A stretch of DNA of 44,761 nucleotides from assembly GCA_016748015.1 (NCBI GenBank), contig JAAOMT010000283.1:1-44761 (forward strand), given 5' to 3'. Numbering within the stretch: the first letter of the stretch is position 1; every line of letters begins with the position of its first letter. This document shows, piece by piece, positions 23,369 to 33,543 of the stretch. The notes beneath the pieces were generated by a model, which saw nothing but the letters and a program-made list of their open reading frames with translations, was not told the origin of the DNA and did not search any database. Source of the DNA: Geosiphon pyriformis (lineage: Eukaryota; Glomeromycota; Glomeromycetes; Archaeosporales; Geosiphonaceae). A program made the translations under genes and the position numbers.

Positions 23369-24192
23369 TATTATTTATAGAATATAAGAAGTATATTAGT
23401 ATATAAATTAGTCAATCAGAGGTAGATATAGTAAATGTAGAATTCCAGGATTTCTTTTAGAGAAATTACAGAATTCCAAAAATTTCAGAATTCTTGTATG
23501 AGAAATTGCAAAATTCTAGAAATTCCAGAATTTTTGGTGTAAAAAATTGAAGAATTAAGGAATCTCAATTATGTATATATAGCAATAGTATTAGAAGTAG
23601 AAAAAACAGATCTCTTAGTTTTAGATTTAATCTAAGCAATCTTTTTATTCAAAAATATTAATAAATAATTATTTGCTATCTTAATCCATTTTCTACTATT
23701 AACACTTTATGTTAATAGTAACTGATACTTAACTACACTGAAACAATAGCTCTTGATCATGGTTATTGACAGGATACTAACATTTATTGCCTTGGCTTAT
23801 TTTTTTATTTTATTTTTTTTATTTCTCTTCTTTTGTCATTTCTTGTTGTTACTAATTAATTAAAGATTAAGTACCAAGTTATTGATGTCATAGATAGCTT
23901 GGTAAAAGACCCAGAAATAAAGGTAACATTATATATATATTAATAGATAACTTACTTGAAGGGCATAAATATTAGAATAAAACTGGCCACCAAGCTAAGA
24001 AAGAAATTGGATGAAATTATAATTCTGGAAGGCTACTGAAAACAACTATTGAATCTCTGTTCATTATACAAAAGACTCAATCAAAACCTTCAGACAACCA
24101 AAACCTTCAGATATTACCAACCATATTAGCTATTGAGCACCAAGTTACAGATTTGTTATTTATTCCACCCACCCAAATAATCATCTGTAATA
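23369..24192 (+). repeat. 3' LTR of element A
   Basis: 824 bp, pairing with 10381-11164. Its ends have decayed by transitions: it starts TATTATTTAT where the 5' LTR has TGTTACTTAT, and ends CTGTAATA where the 5' LTR has CTGTAACA. Extra GAATTCC-type sequence near 23440-23545 accounts for the 40-bp size difference. Confidence 0.85.
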
Positions 24193-24196
24193 GTGT

Positions 24197-24700
24197 GTTG
24201 TTTATTTTTTCCTATTGGTTAATAGTGATTGTTTCCATGTTAGAATATAACAATATTTCTGGCTAATTTTGAAATATTATGTGTAGTCGATAGATTGTTC
24301 TAATGTGCAGTGTTAGATTTGTCTCCTTTTCAATAATATTTTCAATATTCTGTATTATTTCTTGATTGAATATTTTTTTAGTTTTATCAAGATATAATTT
24401 CTAAATGTTCAACTTTTGTTCCAACTGATAATAGCAGTATGGTATTAGAAGTTGTTTTGTTTATTGTTTCTAATTTTTTTTTGAAAGTTCTTCTGTTGAA
24501 ACCATAATGGGTATTTTTCTAAAAGTGTTTTTTATTTTCTCTACTATTTTATCTAACCAGTTTCTTGATTGTTTTTATGATCACTGATATAATGTACTTT
24601 TTTCTTTTTGTTTAGTGTTTTAATAACAGATTGTTTGATAATTGATAACAATTTCCATGTTTAATTGCTGTTAACTTAAGACTTAAAACAATTGTTGAGC
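24197..24700 (-). pseudogene. Element C 3' ORF, main part, unknown
   Basis: The minus-strand continuation of the 3' ORF of element C, cut from its last codons (10266-10380) by element A. Near the cut it reads METITINQ, a stop, then EKINN. This matches MDIIIINQMGKIIN in A and MNIITTNSIGRLTN in B. The upstream part is badly broken. Function unknown. Confidence 0.55.
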
Positions 24701-24704
24701 TAAG

Positions 24705-25990
24705 GTGTGAATATGATCTGGTATTTCTATTTTTTTGTTGCTTTTGTTGTATATATCATGTCTTTATATACTTTTTTGATTATTCAATTTAATGTGTTTG
24801 GTTTAATGATTATGATTGGTTTCAAATCTCATGGAATCTCATCTGGTTGGATTAATATTTGTTGTATTCCTAGTTGTAAAATATTATTGGTAGATGATAA
24901 TACTATATAATGATATAATTTCAGTCAATTACTATGTGCTGCTTTGGCTAAAATTTTGTTGTTCAATTTTAATTTATAAGCTCTATTTCTTAGACTTTCT
25001 TCTATGTGAAATGATCCATTTTATTTGGAGTCAAATTTTCCACTTCATTGTTTTTTCACTTTGGTACAATGTAAAAATACTTTGTCTTCTATCTTAAATT
25101 TAACTGGTTTATCTGGTAGTTAGTTATTGTGTCTTTCTTTTTGTTTTTCTTGTGACTTCTAAATGTTATTAGCTGCTCTTTGCTGTTTGTTTTCTAGTGT
25201 TTTTATTAAGTTTTATGTTTTTTTCAACAATGTTTCTTAAAAATTGTCTTCTGTTATTGGTTTAGTTAGATATGTGCTGACTTTTATCTCCACTAGTAAT
25301 GTTGTTGTTCTATCATATACTAATTCAAATAGTGTTGCTTGTGTAGTGTCTTGTTTTATTGTCTAATAAGCAAATAATACTAATAGTATAAACAAATTCT
25401 ATTTGTCTTGATTTTTTTGGCTGATTGTGGCAATTGTTTTACATAATATTCTATTGAATCTTTTAACTAAGCTATTGGTTTGTGAATGATATAGTAATAA
25501 TAATAGTCTTTTTATTCCAAATCTTTGACTTAATTTTGCTAATGTTCTATTCATAAAATGAGTTCTTTGGTCAAATAGTAATTTTTTTGTGCATCCATGT
25601 TAACAAATCAAATCTTGATAAACAAATTCAGTGATGAATTCTGTATCTGCTCTTTAAATGGCTTTTGCTTCTGGCCACTTAGTAAGATAATTTATGACTA
25701 TTGCAATATATTTGTTTCTTCTGCTGGTTATTGTTAATGGTTTAACTAAGTCAATTTCAATGTGATCAAATGGTTGTCTCACTTTGATTGGTCTTAGTGG
25801 CTTACTGGGTCTTGTTCCTTTTTTTTTCTGACAAGCATCACAATTTTGCACATATTTGATGATATTTGGATACATAGATGGCCAGTAGTATTTTTTTTTG
25901 ATTCTTTCTATTATTGCTTCTTTGTAAAAGTATTCTGCCATTGAATCTGAGTACATGTTAAACAGTATTGTCTTTTTTTCTGGCTTTGTG
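24705..25990 (-). pseudogene. pol: Element C integrase
   Basis: Minus strand. The open piece 25956-25654 covers the zinc part (EAIIERIKKKYYWPSMYPN and NCDACQKKKG) and the start of the core (EIDLVKPL, first Asp kept; YLTKWPEAKAI). LLFDQRTHF keeps the second Asp, and NSLVKRF shows Lys in place of the catalytic Glu, the same change as in A. A GPY-like C-terminal module lies near 25000-25100. Stops are frequent. Confidence 0.75.
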
Positions 25991-26229
25991 ATTATTCTGG
26001 TTGGTTAATTTGGATCTTTTTAATTTTTCCAGTAAAATATACTTTGATGATTGATAAAATATTTTGATTGTTGTTTTATGCTGTTTTGTTTTTTTTGAGA
26101 TAATTTTTTTTTAAACTGTTGAATATTTATATAATGCTGGAGTTGTTAGTATTTTTGTGTATTTATTTTTTTGTTATATTTTTGTGTTGCAATGTTTAGA
26201 TTTTGTTATATTTTTGGGTTAGAATGTTC

Positions 26230-27185
26230 AGATTTGTTTCATTTGTGACAAACTATCAGTATTTCCATTTTCTTTTTTTTTATAGTGTACAGTAAAAGTA
26301 TATGATAATAGTGTTATTTTTCATATTGCATGTTAATTGTCTCCAAATTTTTGTTTTTGTATTGAAGTCAATCCTTTATAATCAATGTGTACTTCAAATT
26401 TCTGACTTAAGTATTCCTTCCATTTTATAACAGCCCAATAAATTGCTAAGTGTTCTAGTGCTAGTGTCTTATAGTTTTTTCAGCTAATATTAAGTTTTAG
26501 CTGGCATATGCTACTGAATGTTTTCTTCTATCTGGATTTTTTTGTGATAGTATTGCTTCCAATACTTGACCTGATACATTAGTGGTAATAATGAATAGTT
26601 TACTATGATCTGAATAGATCAGTACTAAAGCTTGAATGAGCTTTCTTCTTAGTGTGTTAAAAGCTTCTTGTTGTGTTTTGGTCTATTTATATTTAATATT
26701 CTTGGTTTGTAGATAATATAGTAATTGAGCCAGTTTGGAAAAGTTCTTGATAAAGTGACAATAGTATTCTGTGAATTCTAAGAATACTTGTAACTTGGTC
26801 AAGTTGGTGAGTACTGAAAACAATTTTACTACTTCAATTTTATCTGAATCTGTTTTAATATTCTTTTTGTTTACAACATGTCCCAAAAACTTGAATTTTG
26901 TCTTGCCAAAGAAACACTTGGTTGCATTTAATTTTAATTCTGTTCTTCTCAGTCTTTTAAACACTTGCTAAAGATGATAAAAATAATCATCAAATGTTTT
27001 TGAAAACATATTGGTATTGTCTAAATATATGACTACTAATTTTTATAGCAATTTGATGTAAATAATTTCCATTAGCCATTGGAATGTTGCTGGTACATTA
27101 GTTAAGCCAAATGGCATTAATTCAAATTCAAAATTCTCTTTTTTTGTAATAAATGTTGTTTTCTCTTTATCTTCTGAATTCATGA
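26230..27185 (-). pseudogene. pol: Element C reverse transcriptase (C-terminal part) and RNase H
   Basis: Minus strand. It begins at the junction 27185 in the middle of the reverse transcriptase (MNSEDKEKTTFITKKENF) and continues to LMPFGLTNVPATFQW. The catalytic box at 27016-27027 is YLDN, one Asp lost. An open piece (26964-26683) has KFLGHVVNKKNIK and FLEFTEYYCHFIKNFSKL. RNase H follows with TTNVSG where TDASG is expected. The N-terminal half of the gene is missing because element D/E was inserted at 27186. Confidence 0.8.
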
Positions 27186-28208
27186 TATTATGGATAAACT
27201 TGGTGGGATATGATAGTAACATTTGGTGCTCTAATTTGGAGTTCTGGATTGGTTGGCTTTTGTTGTATCAGTGTTATCAGTCTCTGAAGGTCTATTCTTG
27301 CATGTAAATTTACTTGTTGAGTTCTTTGGTTATAAGGCACAGAGTTGGTATTTTGTTGATTACAACGTTTTTCCTTAAAGATGAGTTTTCTTCTCCAAGC
27401 TAACGAGCGTGGTTATTAGAGTCTGGCATTGTCTTTTTGCCCTTCTGGTAAGCTAACAAGATAAAGTTAATATCCAAAAACCTAAGGGGAGCTTCTCTCT
27501 TTTACCAGACTATTACGAAGTCTATTCCCAAACAGTCAATTTTACTATGTTGCTGCTCCACAAAAGAAAAGAAAAATAAAGAAAAAAAAGAAAATAAAAG
27601 AAAATAAAAGAAAATAAAAAGGGAAAGAGTAAAAGAAATTAGTATTGTCAATCACCGTGATCAAGAACAATTGGTCCAAGTCATTAATGGTTCAAGATGA
27701 TTTATGTTAAGAGCATCTGTTCTGGAATGGAGTTAGGAAGTAATAAATTAATTGAAACATAGAAGTTGGAAGACCCTAGGTTTGTAATTTGGAATATTTG
27801 ATTTATTTCAGAATCTGTGTACAGGCTAAGATATGAAAGAGTAAAAAAAATTTATTCTTGTCTAGTTGTTTGTTCTTTTAACTTCTACAATTACTTGTTT
27901 TTATACATTCTTTTGGTTTTACAGGATTGCTTATAATTGTTACGTTATCACTAGCTATTGCTTCGTTATTTCTGTTATTGCTTTGTTATTCTACATTATT
28001 GCTAGTTATCTTATGTTATAACATGTTATCTGGCATTATTACATGCTATTCTGTGTTATCCTATGTTATAATGTGTTATCCTGCATTATTCTAAGTTATA
28101 ACGCGTTATTCCACATTATTGTGTGTTATCCTGTGTTATGTCATATTTTGTTCACATTTTGGTCATGTTTCTCTCCTAACTTAGATTGGTTTTTCTACTC
28201 AGGTAACA
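27186..28208 (-). repeat. 3' LTR of element D/E
   Basis: About 1023 bp, minus strand. The left edge TATTATGG is read as a decayed TGTTATGG. Just inside it, the minus strand has GAGCACCAAATGTTAC, which resembles the end of the A-family LTR. The right edge AGGTAACA is followed by a polypurine complement at 28209-28226. It contains an array of short GTTAT-type repeats (27935-28142). The left boundary was set by loss of homology between C and A and is less certain than the right one. Confidence 0.65.
27935..28142 (-). repeat. Degenerate GTTAT/ATTAT short repeats in the LTR
   Basis: About 200 bases dominated by GTTATCCTGCATTATT-like units of roughly 11-16 bp, unequal in length and imperfect. An open frame on the plus strand (28043-28315) is a by-product of this repeat and is not called as a gene. 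Confidence 0.65.
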
Positions 28209-28226
28209 TTATTCCTTTCTTTTTAA
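28209..28226 (-). other. Polypurine tract of element D/E
   Basis: On the plus strand TTATTCCTTTCTTTTTAA, so a purine run on the element strand directly before the LTR. It lies just downstream of the 3' ORF stop (28229-28231). Confidence 0.65.
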
Positions 28227-28228
28227 AA

Positions 28229-28957
28229 TTAAGCTCTTGTGAAACTGTATGTATCTGTTGTCATGGCTTTGTTCGTGTAATGTTCGATGGTTGCCTTGAG
28301 TATTGTCTCTTGTAGGTCTTTGAATTGTTGATTGGTTATTCGTTCTATGTTGTTAACCATTATGGTTTTCATAGATTTGTTCAGTAATACGTTTGGGCAA
28401 TATTGGAAGGTGGTGTATAATCAGTATGCTACTTTGTAATATAGGGTTAAGTTGTTTTTTCCTATGAATTTTTCTACTTATTGCATTGTTTCTTTGTTGA
28501 ACGTTCTTTGGCTGAGGTCTTTGTATGGTGTTTTTAAGTCAAACTGCTCTCTAATTTTGTAGAACCAATAGGCTGGCAGAAGTCTTTTTTTTCATTTCTG
28601 GGCATTGTCTAGTGTTCATTCTTCTGTTTCAGAGAGTTTGGTCCTCCGAGCCAAAGCTTGTTTTATTTCTTTGAGCTCAGGGACCAAGTATCTTTTTTTA
28701 TAAAATAATTTCCATTCCTCCACTCTTTTTTCTCTACCTTCCACCCAAAAGCAATTTTTTCTCCAATATTGCCTTTCAGGTAGTGTGTAGGGAAAGAAAC
28801 GTTTAGTTTTTTTTGAACTCTTATCCTCCCCTCTCCTGCTCTTATCTTTGTACCATATCTCTTTTTTATCAATTGTTATTTCTATTTGAACAGGAGATTA
28901 TTGAATTGCATCAAACAGTTGTTTCGAAAGTTGTAAAATTTGATCTGAAAGGTCCAT
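28229..28957 (-). pseudogene. Element D 3' ORF, unknown protein of about 243 codons
   Basis: Read on the minus strand from ATG at 28957 (MDLSDQILQLSKQLFDAIQ) to the stop at 28229-28231, one frame of 243 codons with a handful of internal stops. The N-terminal third is basic (RRGEDKSSKKTKRFF), then comes VEEWKLFYKKRYLVPELKE (in an alternative copy of the frame near 28690-28740). The conserved block AYWFYKIREQFDLKTPYKD (about 28510-28570) matches YCYYQLGKYLNIQTLY in B. The end has IERITNQQFKDLQETI. There is no membrane segment. Length and position agree with the B copy (236 codons). Function unknown. Confidence 0.65.
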
Positions 28958-29009
28958 GTTGAACTTCTGTTGACTTATTTTTGTTGTTTCAGTGGTTATA
29001 TATACTTGA

Positions 29010-30240
29010 ATTTTCCAATTAAATAGTCGCATATTATTTTTATGTTTTGATGATAATAATTGATTCCAGATCTCATGGTATATTTTCTGGTCTGATTAAT
29101 GGAATTTGTGTTCCTAACTAAGGTACTGATGACAATAACTGCTGTTTTGCATGATAAATTTTCAATCAGTTCTTATGAGCTACTTTCTTTAGAATCTTGT
29201 TTTCCAATCGTAATTTGTAAGCTTTATTTCCTAAAGCTTTGTGTATGTGGAATGAACTGTTCCACTTTGGGTCAAACTTTTCACTTTACTGTTTCTTAGC
29301 TTTTGTATGGTGTAATAGTACTTGGTCTCTAATCTTGAATTTCATTGGTTGTTCAGGCAGGCAATTGTCATGTCTTTCCTTTTGCCATTTTTGAGCATTA
29401 CTAATATTATCAGCTGCTGTTCTTCGGTTGTTTTCAAACATTTCCATTAGCTAGTACATTCTTTGGTGTAAGGTAGCTTCAAAATTCTCTTTGGTAATTG
29501 TTTCTATTGGGTAGGACAATATTTCTTGTTTTATAGGTAACGTAGCTTTTCTTCCATAGATTAATTCAAATGGTGTGAATTGTGTCATATTTTGCTTTAG
29601 TATTCAGTATGCAAAGAGTACTAAAGGTATGAATAAGTCTCATTCTTGTTCATTTTCTTGACTTATTTTTGCTAGTGCTTTACACAGTGTTTGGTTAAAT
29701 CTTTCTACCAGTCTGTTTGTTTGTGGATGGTATAGTGACAATAAAGAATGTTTTATACCAAACTGTTGGCTTAGTTTAGTTAGTGTATTATTAACAAAAT
29801 GTGTTCTTTGATTAGATAATAATTTTTTTGGGTATCCATGTCGGCAAATTAGGTCTTGATGCACAAATTTGGCTACTGTTTTGGCATTGGCCACTTGGAT
29901 TGCTCTGGCTTTTGGCCATTTTGTAAGATAGTCTACTGCTACTGTGATGTAACAATTTTCTTTGGATGTTATGGAGAGAGGACCAACCAAATCAATCCCA
30001 ATTCTATCAAATAGATTTTCAACTGGAATGGGTTGAAATGGTTCCATTATTCTGGCTCCTCTTTTTTATTGGCATGAGTCACAATTGAGAACATATTCGA
30101 AGATATTCTTATATATCATAGGCCAATAGTATAGATTTGTTGTTCTTTCCAGAGTTGTATCTTTGTTGAAGTGTCCTAAAGTTGGGTCGGAGTGCATACT
30201 ATATAATATAGCTTTTTTTTCACTGTTCTTAATCAATCAT
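29010..30240 (-). pseudogene. pol: Element D integrase
   Basis: Minus strand. The zinc part lies near 30060-30200 (GHFNKDTTLERT, then NCDSCQ). The open piece 30047-29640 is the catalytic core: GIDLVGPLSITS (first Asp kept), LLSNQRTHFVNN (second Asp changed to Asn) and NRLVERFNQTLC (Glu kept). Downstream, FELIYGRKATLP and a GPY-type module (NKAYKLRLENKIL near 29210) complete the domain. Few stops interrupt the core. Confidence 0.85.
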
Positions 30241-30399
30241 TGTGAGGTGTGGTGGTTTTGTTGTTTTTGACAATAGAGTTGGTCATTTTGAATAAAGTAA
30301 TTTTGTGCTTGTTTTCATATGGTATTTTGTTCCTGTTGAGATAAAATCTCCTTAAAACGTAGTGTCAATAGGTACTAATGTAATTGCTGATAAGTAAGT

Positions 30400-31214
30400 G
30401 TGTTCATGGGTCCGAGATTAGGTTTGTGGCATTCTCGACAAATTGTTAGCATTGGTGTTTTTGGATTCTTCCTTGTAATAAACTTTGAGTGAGAATTGTT
30501 GTAAATAAGTACTCCATCTTGCATATTTCTCTTCTAGCTGTGGATTGTTGAGTAACCAAATAAGTCCTTTGTAGTTAGTATATAGGTTAAATAGTTGACC
30601 AAGGTAATGTTTTCACATCTGTACTGCTCAATAGATGGCGAGACATTCCAAATTGGTTGTGCTGTAATTTTTTTCCACTAAACTAGTGCTGTGACTGGCA
30701 TAGGCAATTGGATGTTCTCTATTGTCTGGTTCTATCTGTGATAAGATTGCTCCTAGAGCATTTTTCAAGGTGTTTGTAGTGACAATGAATCGTTTAATGA
30801 AGTCTGGATAGATCAATATGGGGGAGGTGATTAATTGTTGCTTAAGATAGTTGAATATTTTCTGTTGATCTTCTTTCCACAGATACAGTATGTATTTGGA
30901 CAACAAGTGATGAAGTGGTTTTGTAATAGTTGAGAAACCTTTGACAAATTGACAATAGTATTCTGCCAATCCTAGAAATTCTTGTAATTCTCTGAGGTTA
31001 ATTGGGGCTGGAAAATCTTTAACTTTCTGGACCTTGTCCAAGTTAGGTTTGACTTTGTCTTTGCTGATTATGTGTCCTAGGAATTTCAACTCGGTTTTTT
31101 CAAAGAAACATTTCTCAGGATTGAGTTTTAATTCAGCACTACAAAGACGTTTGAAAACTTGTTAAAGATGGAGTAAATAATTATCAAACGTTTCAGAGAA
31201 GACATTGGTGTTAT
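30400..31214 (-). pseudogene. pol: Element D reverse transcriptase (C-terminal part) and RNase H
   Basis: Minus strand. It starts right at the element B insertion with NTNVFS, then KCFFEKTELKFLGHIISKDK and FLGLAEYYCQFVKGFSTI (open piece 31089-30628). RNase H follows with TTNTLKNALGAILSQ, where the first Asp is Asn. It runs on to an SRMPQT-type end near 30420. The other half of this gene is at 41902-42560. Confidence 0.85.
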
Positions 31215-32063
31215 TGTTACAGTTTAAGAATTTAGCAAAAGAATCATAAAAATAATATAAACTATTCAATCATAATATAGCACAGTAATAATCTTAAAAA
31301 AGTAATGATTAACATAGTAGCAAATACCATCTTGCAATAGTGGCAAGCACCAGTTCACAATAGCAGTCAATACCAACTGGTAATAGCAGCAAACATCAGG
31401 TTGAAATATCAAAAAGAAAGTATTACAATGTGTTTTCTCATAGAACTACAAATATGTATATATATAGTAGCTTTAATATTGAGAAAAGTCAATCAAGTAA
31501 TAAAAATCATAACTTATCAAGCAATAGATCCAATTTATCCAACAAACTCCACTTTAAAATTGTACTTTTAAATCAAAAAAAAATAAAAAAGAATATTTAA
31601 AACTGAATTATCACAATCCCAAAATAGTAAGAAACTCACTTGTATTATTTATTAAATGAAATTATTATTCATCAGCTGAATTCCTTGAAAGAATAATCCC
31701 TAATTAAGATTATTCACGTTGTTACTAATTGATAAAAGCTTATTGTGAGAATTAGGAAAAGCGCCAAAGGCCATTAACATTCTGTGTTTCTAGATTAGAG
31801 AAACACATTAGGCAATTGCAAGAATAGCCTCAGAGAAGACCCCAAACAGCGAGTAGATTTCAGCTCAGCCTCTGAGAAGGAATACATAAACACACACAAC
31901 AATCAGAAATTGAGAAATAACTTATATTGTGACATTAAAGAGAAAGCCTTCAGTATAACAGTGACATTATCACACAAATAGAATTGAGGAACTCACAAGA
32001 AACTGATTGCAATTAAAATGGGATATTAGCAATTAAATATACCAAAAAAACCATCCTGTAACA
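31215..32063 (+). repeat. 5' LTR of element B
   Basis: Starts TGTTACAGTTT and ends CTGTAACA. It has four 23-bp repeat units (31313-31404), a TATA-like run (TATATATATAG near 31447) and AATAAAAA near 31499. In the first 480 bases I aligned by eye with 41052-41901, I counted a little over 20 differences, all transitions. Confidence 0.9.
31313..31404 (+). repeat. 23-bp LTR repeat, four copies
   Basis: Units start at 31313, 31336, 31359 and 31382 (CATAG or AATAG at each start), exactly 23 bp apart. This is the complement of the array seen in element F. Confidence 0.75.
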
Positions 32064-32085
32064 TTTGGTGAACCCTATAAGGAAA
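32064..32085 (+). other. Primer binding site region of element B
   Basis: TTTGGTGAACCCTATAAGG follows the LTR. TGG begins two bases in. The same site in F reads TTTGGTGAACCCTACGAAG. A shares only TTTGGTG and a later TAAGG. The tRNA was not identified. Confidence 0.5.
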
Positions 32086-32142
32086 GAAAATCAAAAAGAA
32101 AATAATAATTAGCAATAATTCATTGCTAAAAAGAAAAAGACA

Positions 32143-33543
32143 AAAGTGACGACAAAAATCTCTAACCTTATTGTTCTTGAATTCTGCCGTGCTATTTACA
32201 CACAAAATTAAAGTGATCTTGGATTACCAGAAGGATGTTGTCCAGCAGAATCTGCTCTTACTTATTATATCAATGCCAGAATAAATTATCATATAGGAAA
32301 AGAAGAAAAACCACATAATGCAAAACTTGGATTGTATAGAGAATTATCACAATACACTACAAAGAAAGTAGCAGTAATAGCTGCAACTATTGTCAAAATT
32401 CATTGAGAAATTGATCAATATGCCAACAAAAATTTTCCAATATCTACAGAAAATATTAGGGAATACACCAACAAAACAAAAGAAAATTTAGAAACTAATC
32501 AGAAAAGTAACCAGCAAAAACTAGGAACACCTGCTCAAACACCAAAGAAAACTGTCACTCAATCAATAAAGAAACAATGTATTTATTCACCAGAAAATAA
32601 ATCATACCATTTTTCACCAGAAAATAAGATACAAATTTCATTAGGAGCTGCATCATCATTAACATCAACTTCACAAATGCCAAGAACTCCTAGTTATACT
32701 GATAAAATTAAACAACATAACTGGGGAGACATACCAATTACAGGAGGATATTTATTGCTATTCCAAAACTCTTTTTTTCAGTCAAAATTCGGAACAGAGT
32801 TTGAAAACCATGAAGAGGAGTTTGAATTAGAATCCAAAAAAGAGACCAGTGAAAAAACAATCACAAGACCAGTTATTGGAACAAGCAGCCAGTCCAGAAA
32901 TCAAGAAACTCATGATCAAGAGAAAGAACCAAATATAAGAGAAGCCACCTTTAGGAATGCTCAAGGAAATATCATCCCACCTCCTCTTAGACCAATAAGC
33001 CCACCAGCAGAAAATGGCAACAAAATGACCACATCATACATCGCAAGACTAACAAATTTCTCAGGAGAGGAAGAAAAAACAGACGTGCACATGTGGCTCA
33101 GAAAAGCGCAAAAAGCCATCCAGGCAAATAACTGGAATGACCAAAAAGCAATTCAAATATTACCTTTCTTTCTGAAAGGCACAGCTGACTCGTGGTATTA
33201 AAGCCTGGAAACAAAACCCATGAGCTTCACTGAATTTAAAAATGCACTTCTGAAGTATTTTAGTGACCTAAACGCTGTAATCCAACTACAAAACGAATTC
33301 AATACTATCAAGCAAGGTACTAATGAAACTGTCATCCAATACCTTGCTCGATTCAATCAAATTTGCCATTAAATTGAAATGATTGAACAAGAATACTACA
33401 CTGATCCTCAGGTTTTAAATCAGTTTATTAGAGGATTAAAAAGCAGCATTTTAGGAAGAGTATGCCCTGCCCACTCTAATTTCTTACCAGAAGCCATTAC
33501 ATTCACCAGAGCCCTTGAATCGGCTGAAAAAAAAGCTAATTAT
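32143..33543 (+). pseudogene. gag: Element B gag, first part
   Basis: Gag N-terminus and core. It is readable from about 32143 (ISNLIVLEFCRAIYTQN, then a stop). The open piece 32677-33201 has NWGDIPITGGYLLLFQNSFF, an acidic Glu/Ser-rich segment, NIREATFRNAQGN and KAQKAIQANNWNDQKAIQ. The Gag core continues to YYTDPQVLNQFIRGLKSSIL and RALESAEKKANY at 33543, where a solo LTR interrupts it. Stops lie near 33199 (Gln position) and 33370. The true start codon is unclear. Confidence 0.8.

Larger units (their letters stand above)
10381..24192 (+). mobile_element. Element A: Ty3/gypsy-type LTR retrotransposon with dUTPase
   Basis: A plus-strand element with LTRs at 10381-11164 and 23369-24192. Between them lie gag, protease, a Cys-rich domain, dUTPase, reverse transcriptase, RNase H, integrase and a 3' ORF. 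It is flanked by GTGC (10377-10380) and GTGT (24193-24196), read as a 4-bp target duplication with one C to T change. The target is the 3' ORF of element C, a relative from the same LTR family. The element is about 9.9 kb once the nested element F (12654-16605) is removed. All frames contain stops. Confidence 0.85.

Noticed and set aside
27205-27230. TAACATTTGGTGCTC as a plus-strand LTR end with primer site
   Set aside because: On the minus strand the same bases (GAGCACCAAATGTTA) match the inner part of the A-family LTR end, so they belong inside the D/E LTR.
28043-28315. 90-codon plus-strand ORF
   Set aside because: It is a by-product of the GTTAT repeats in the D/E LTR and runs into the polypurine region antisense to the 3' ORF.
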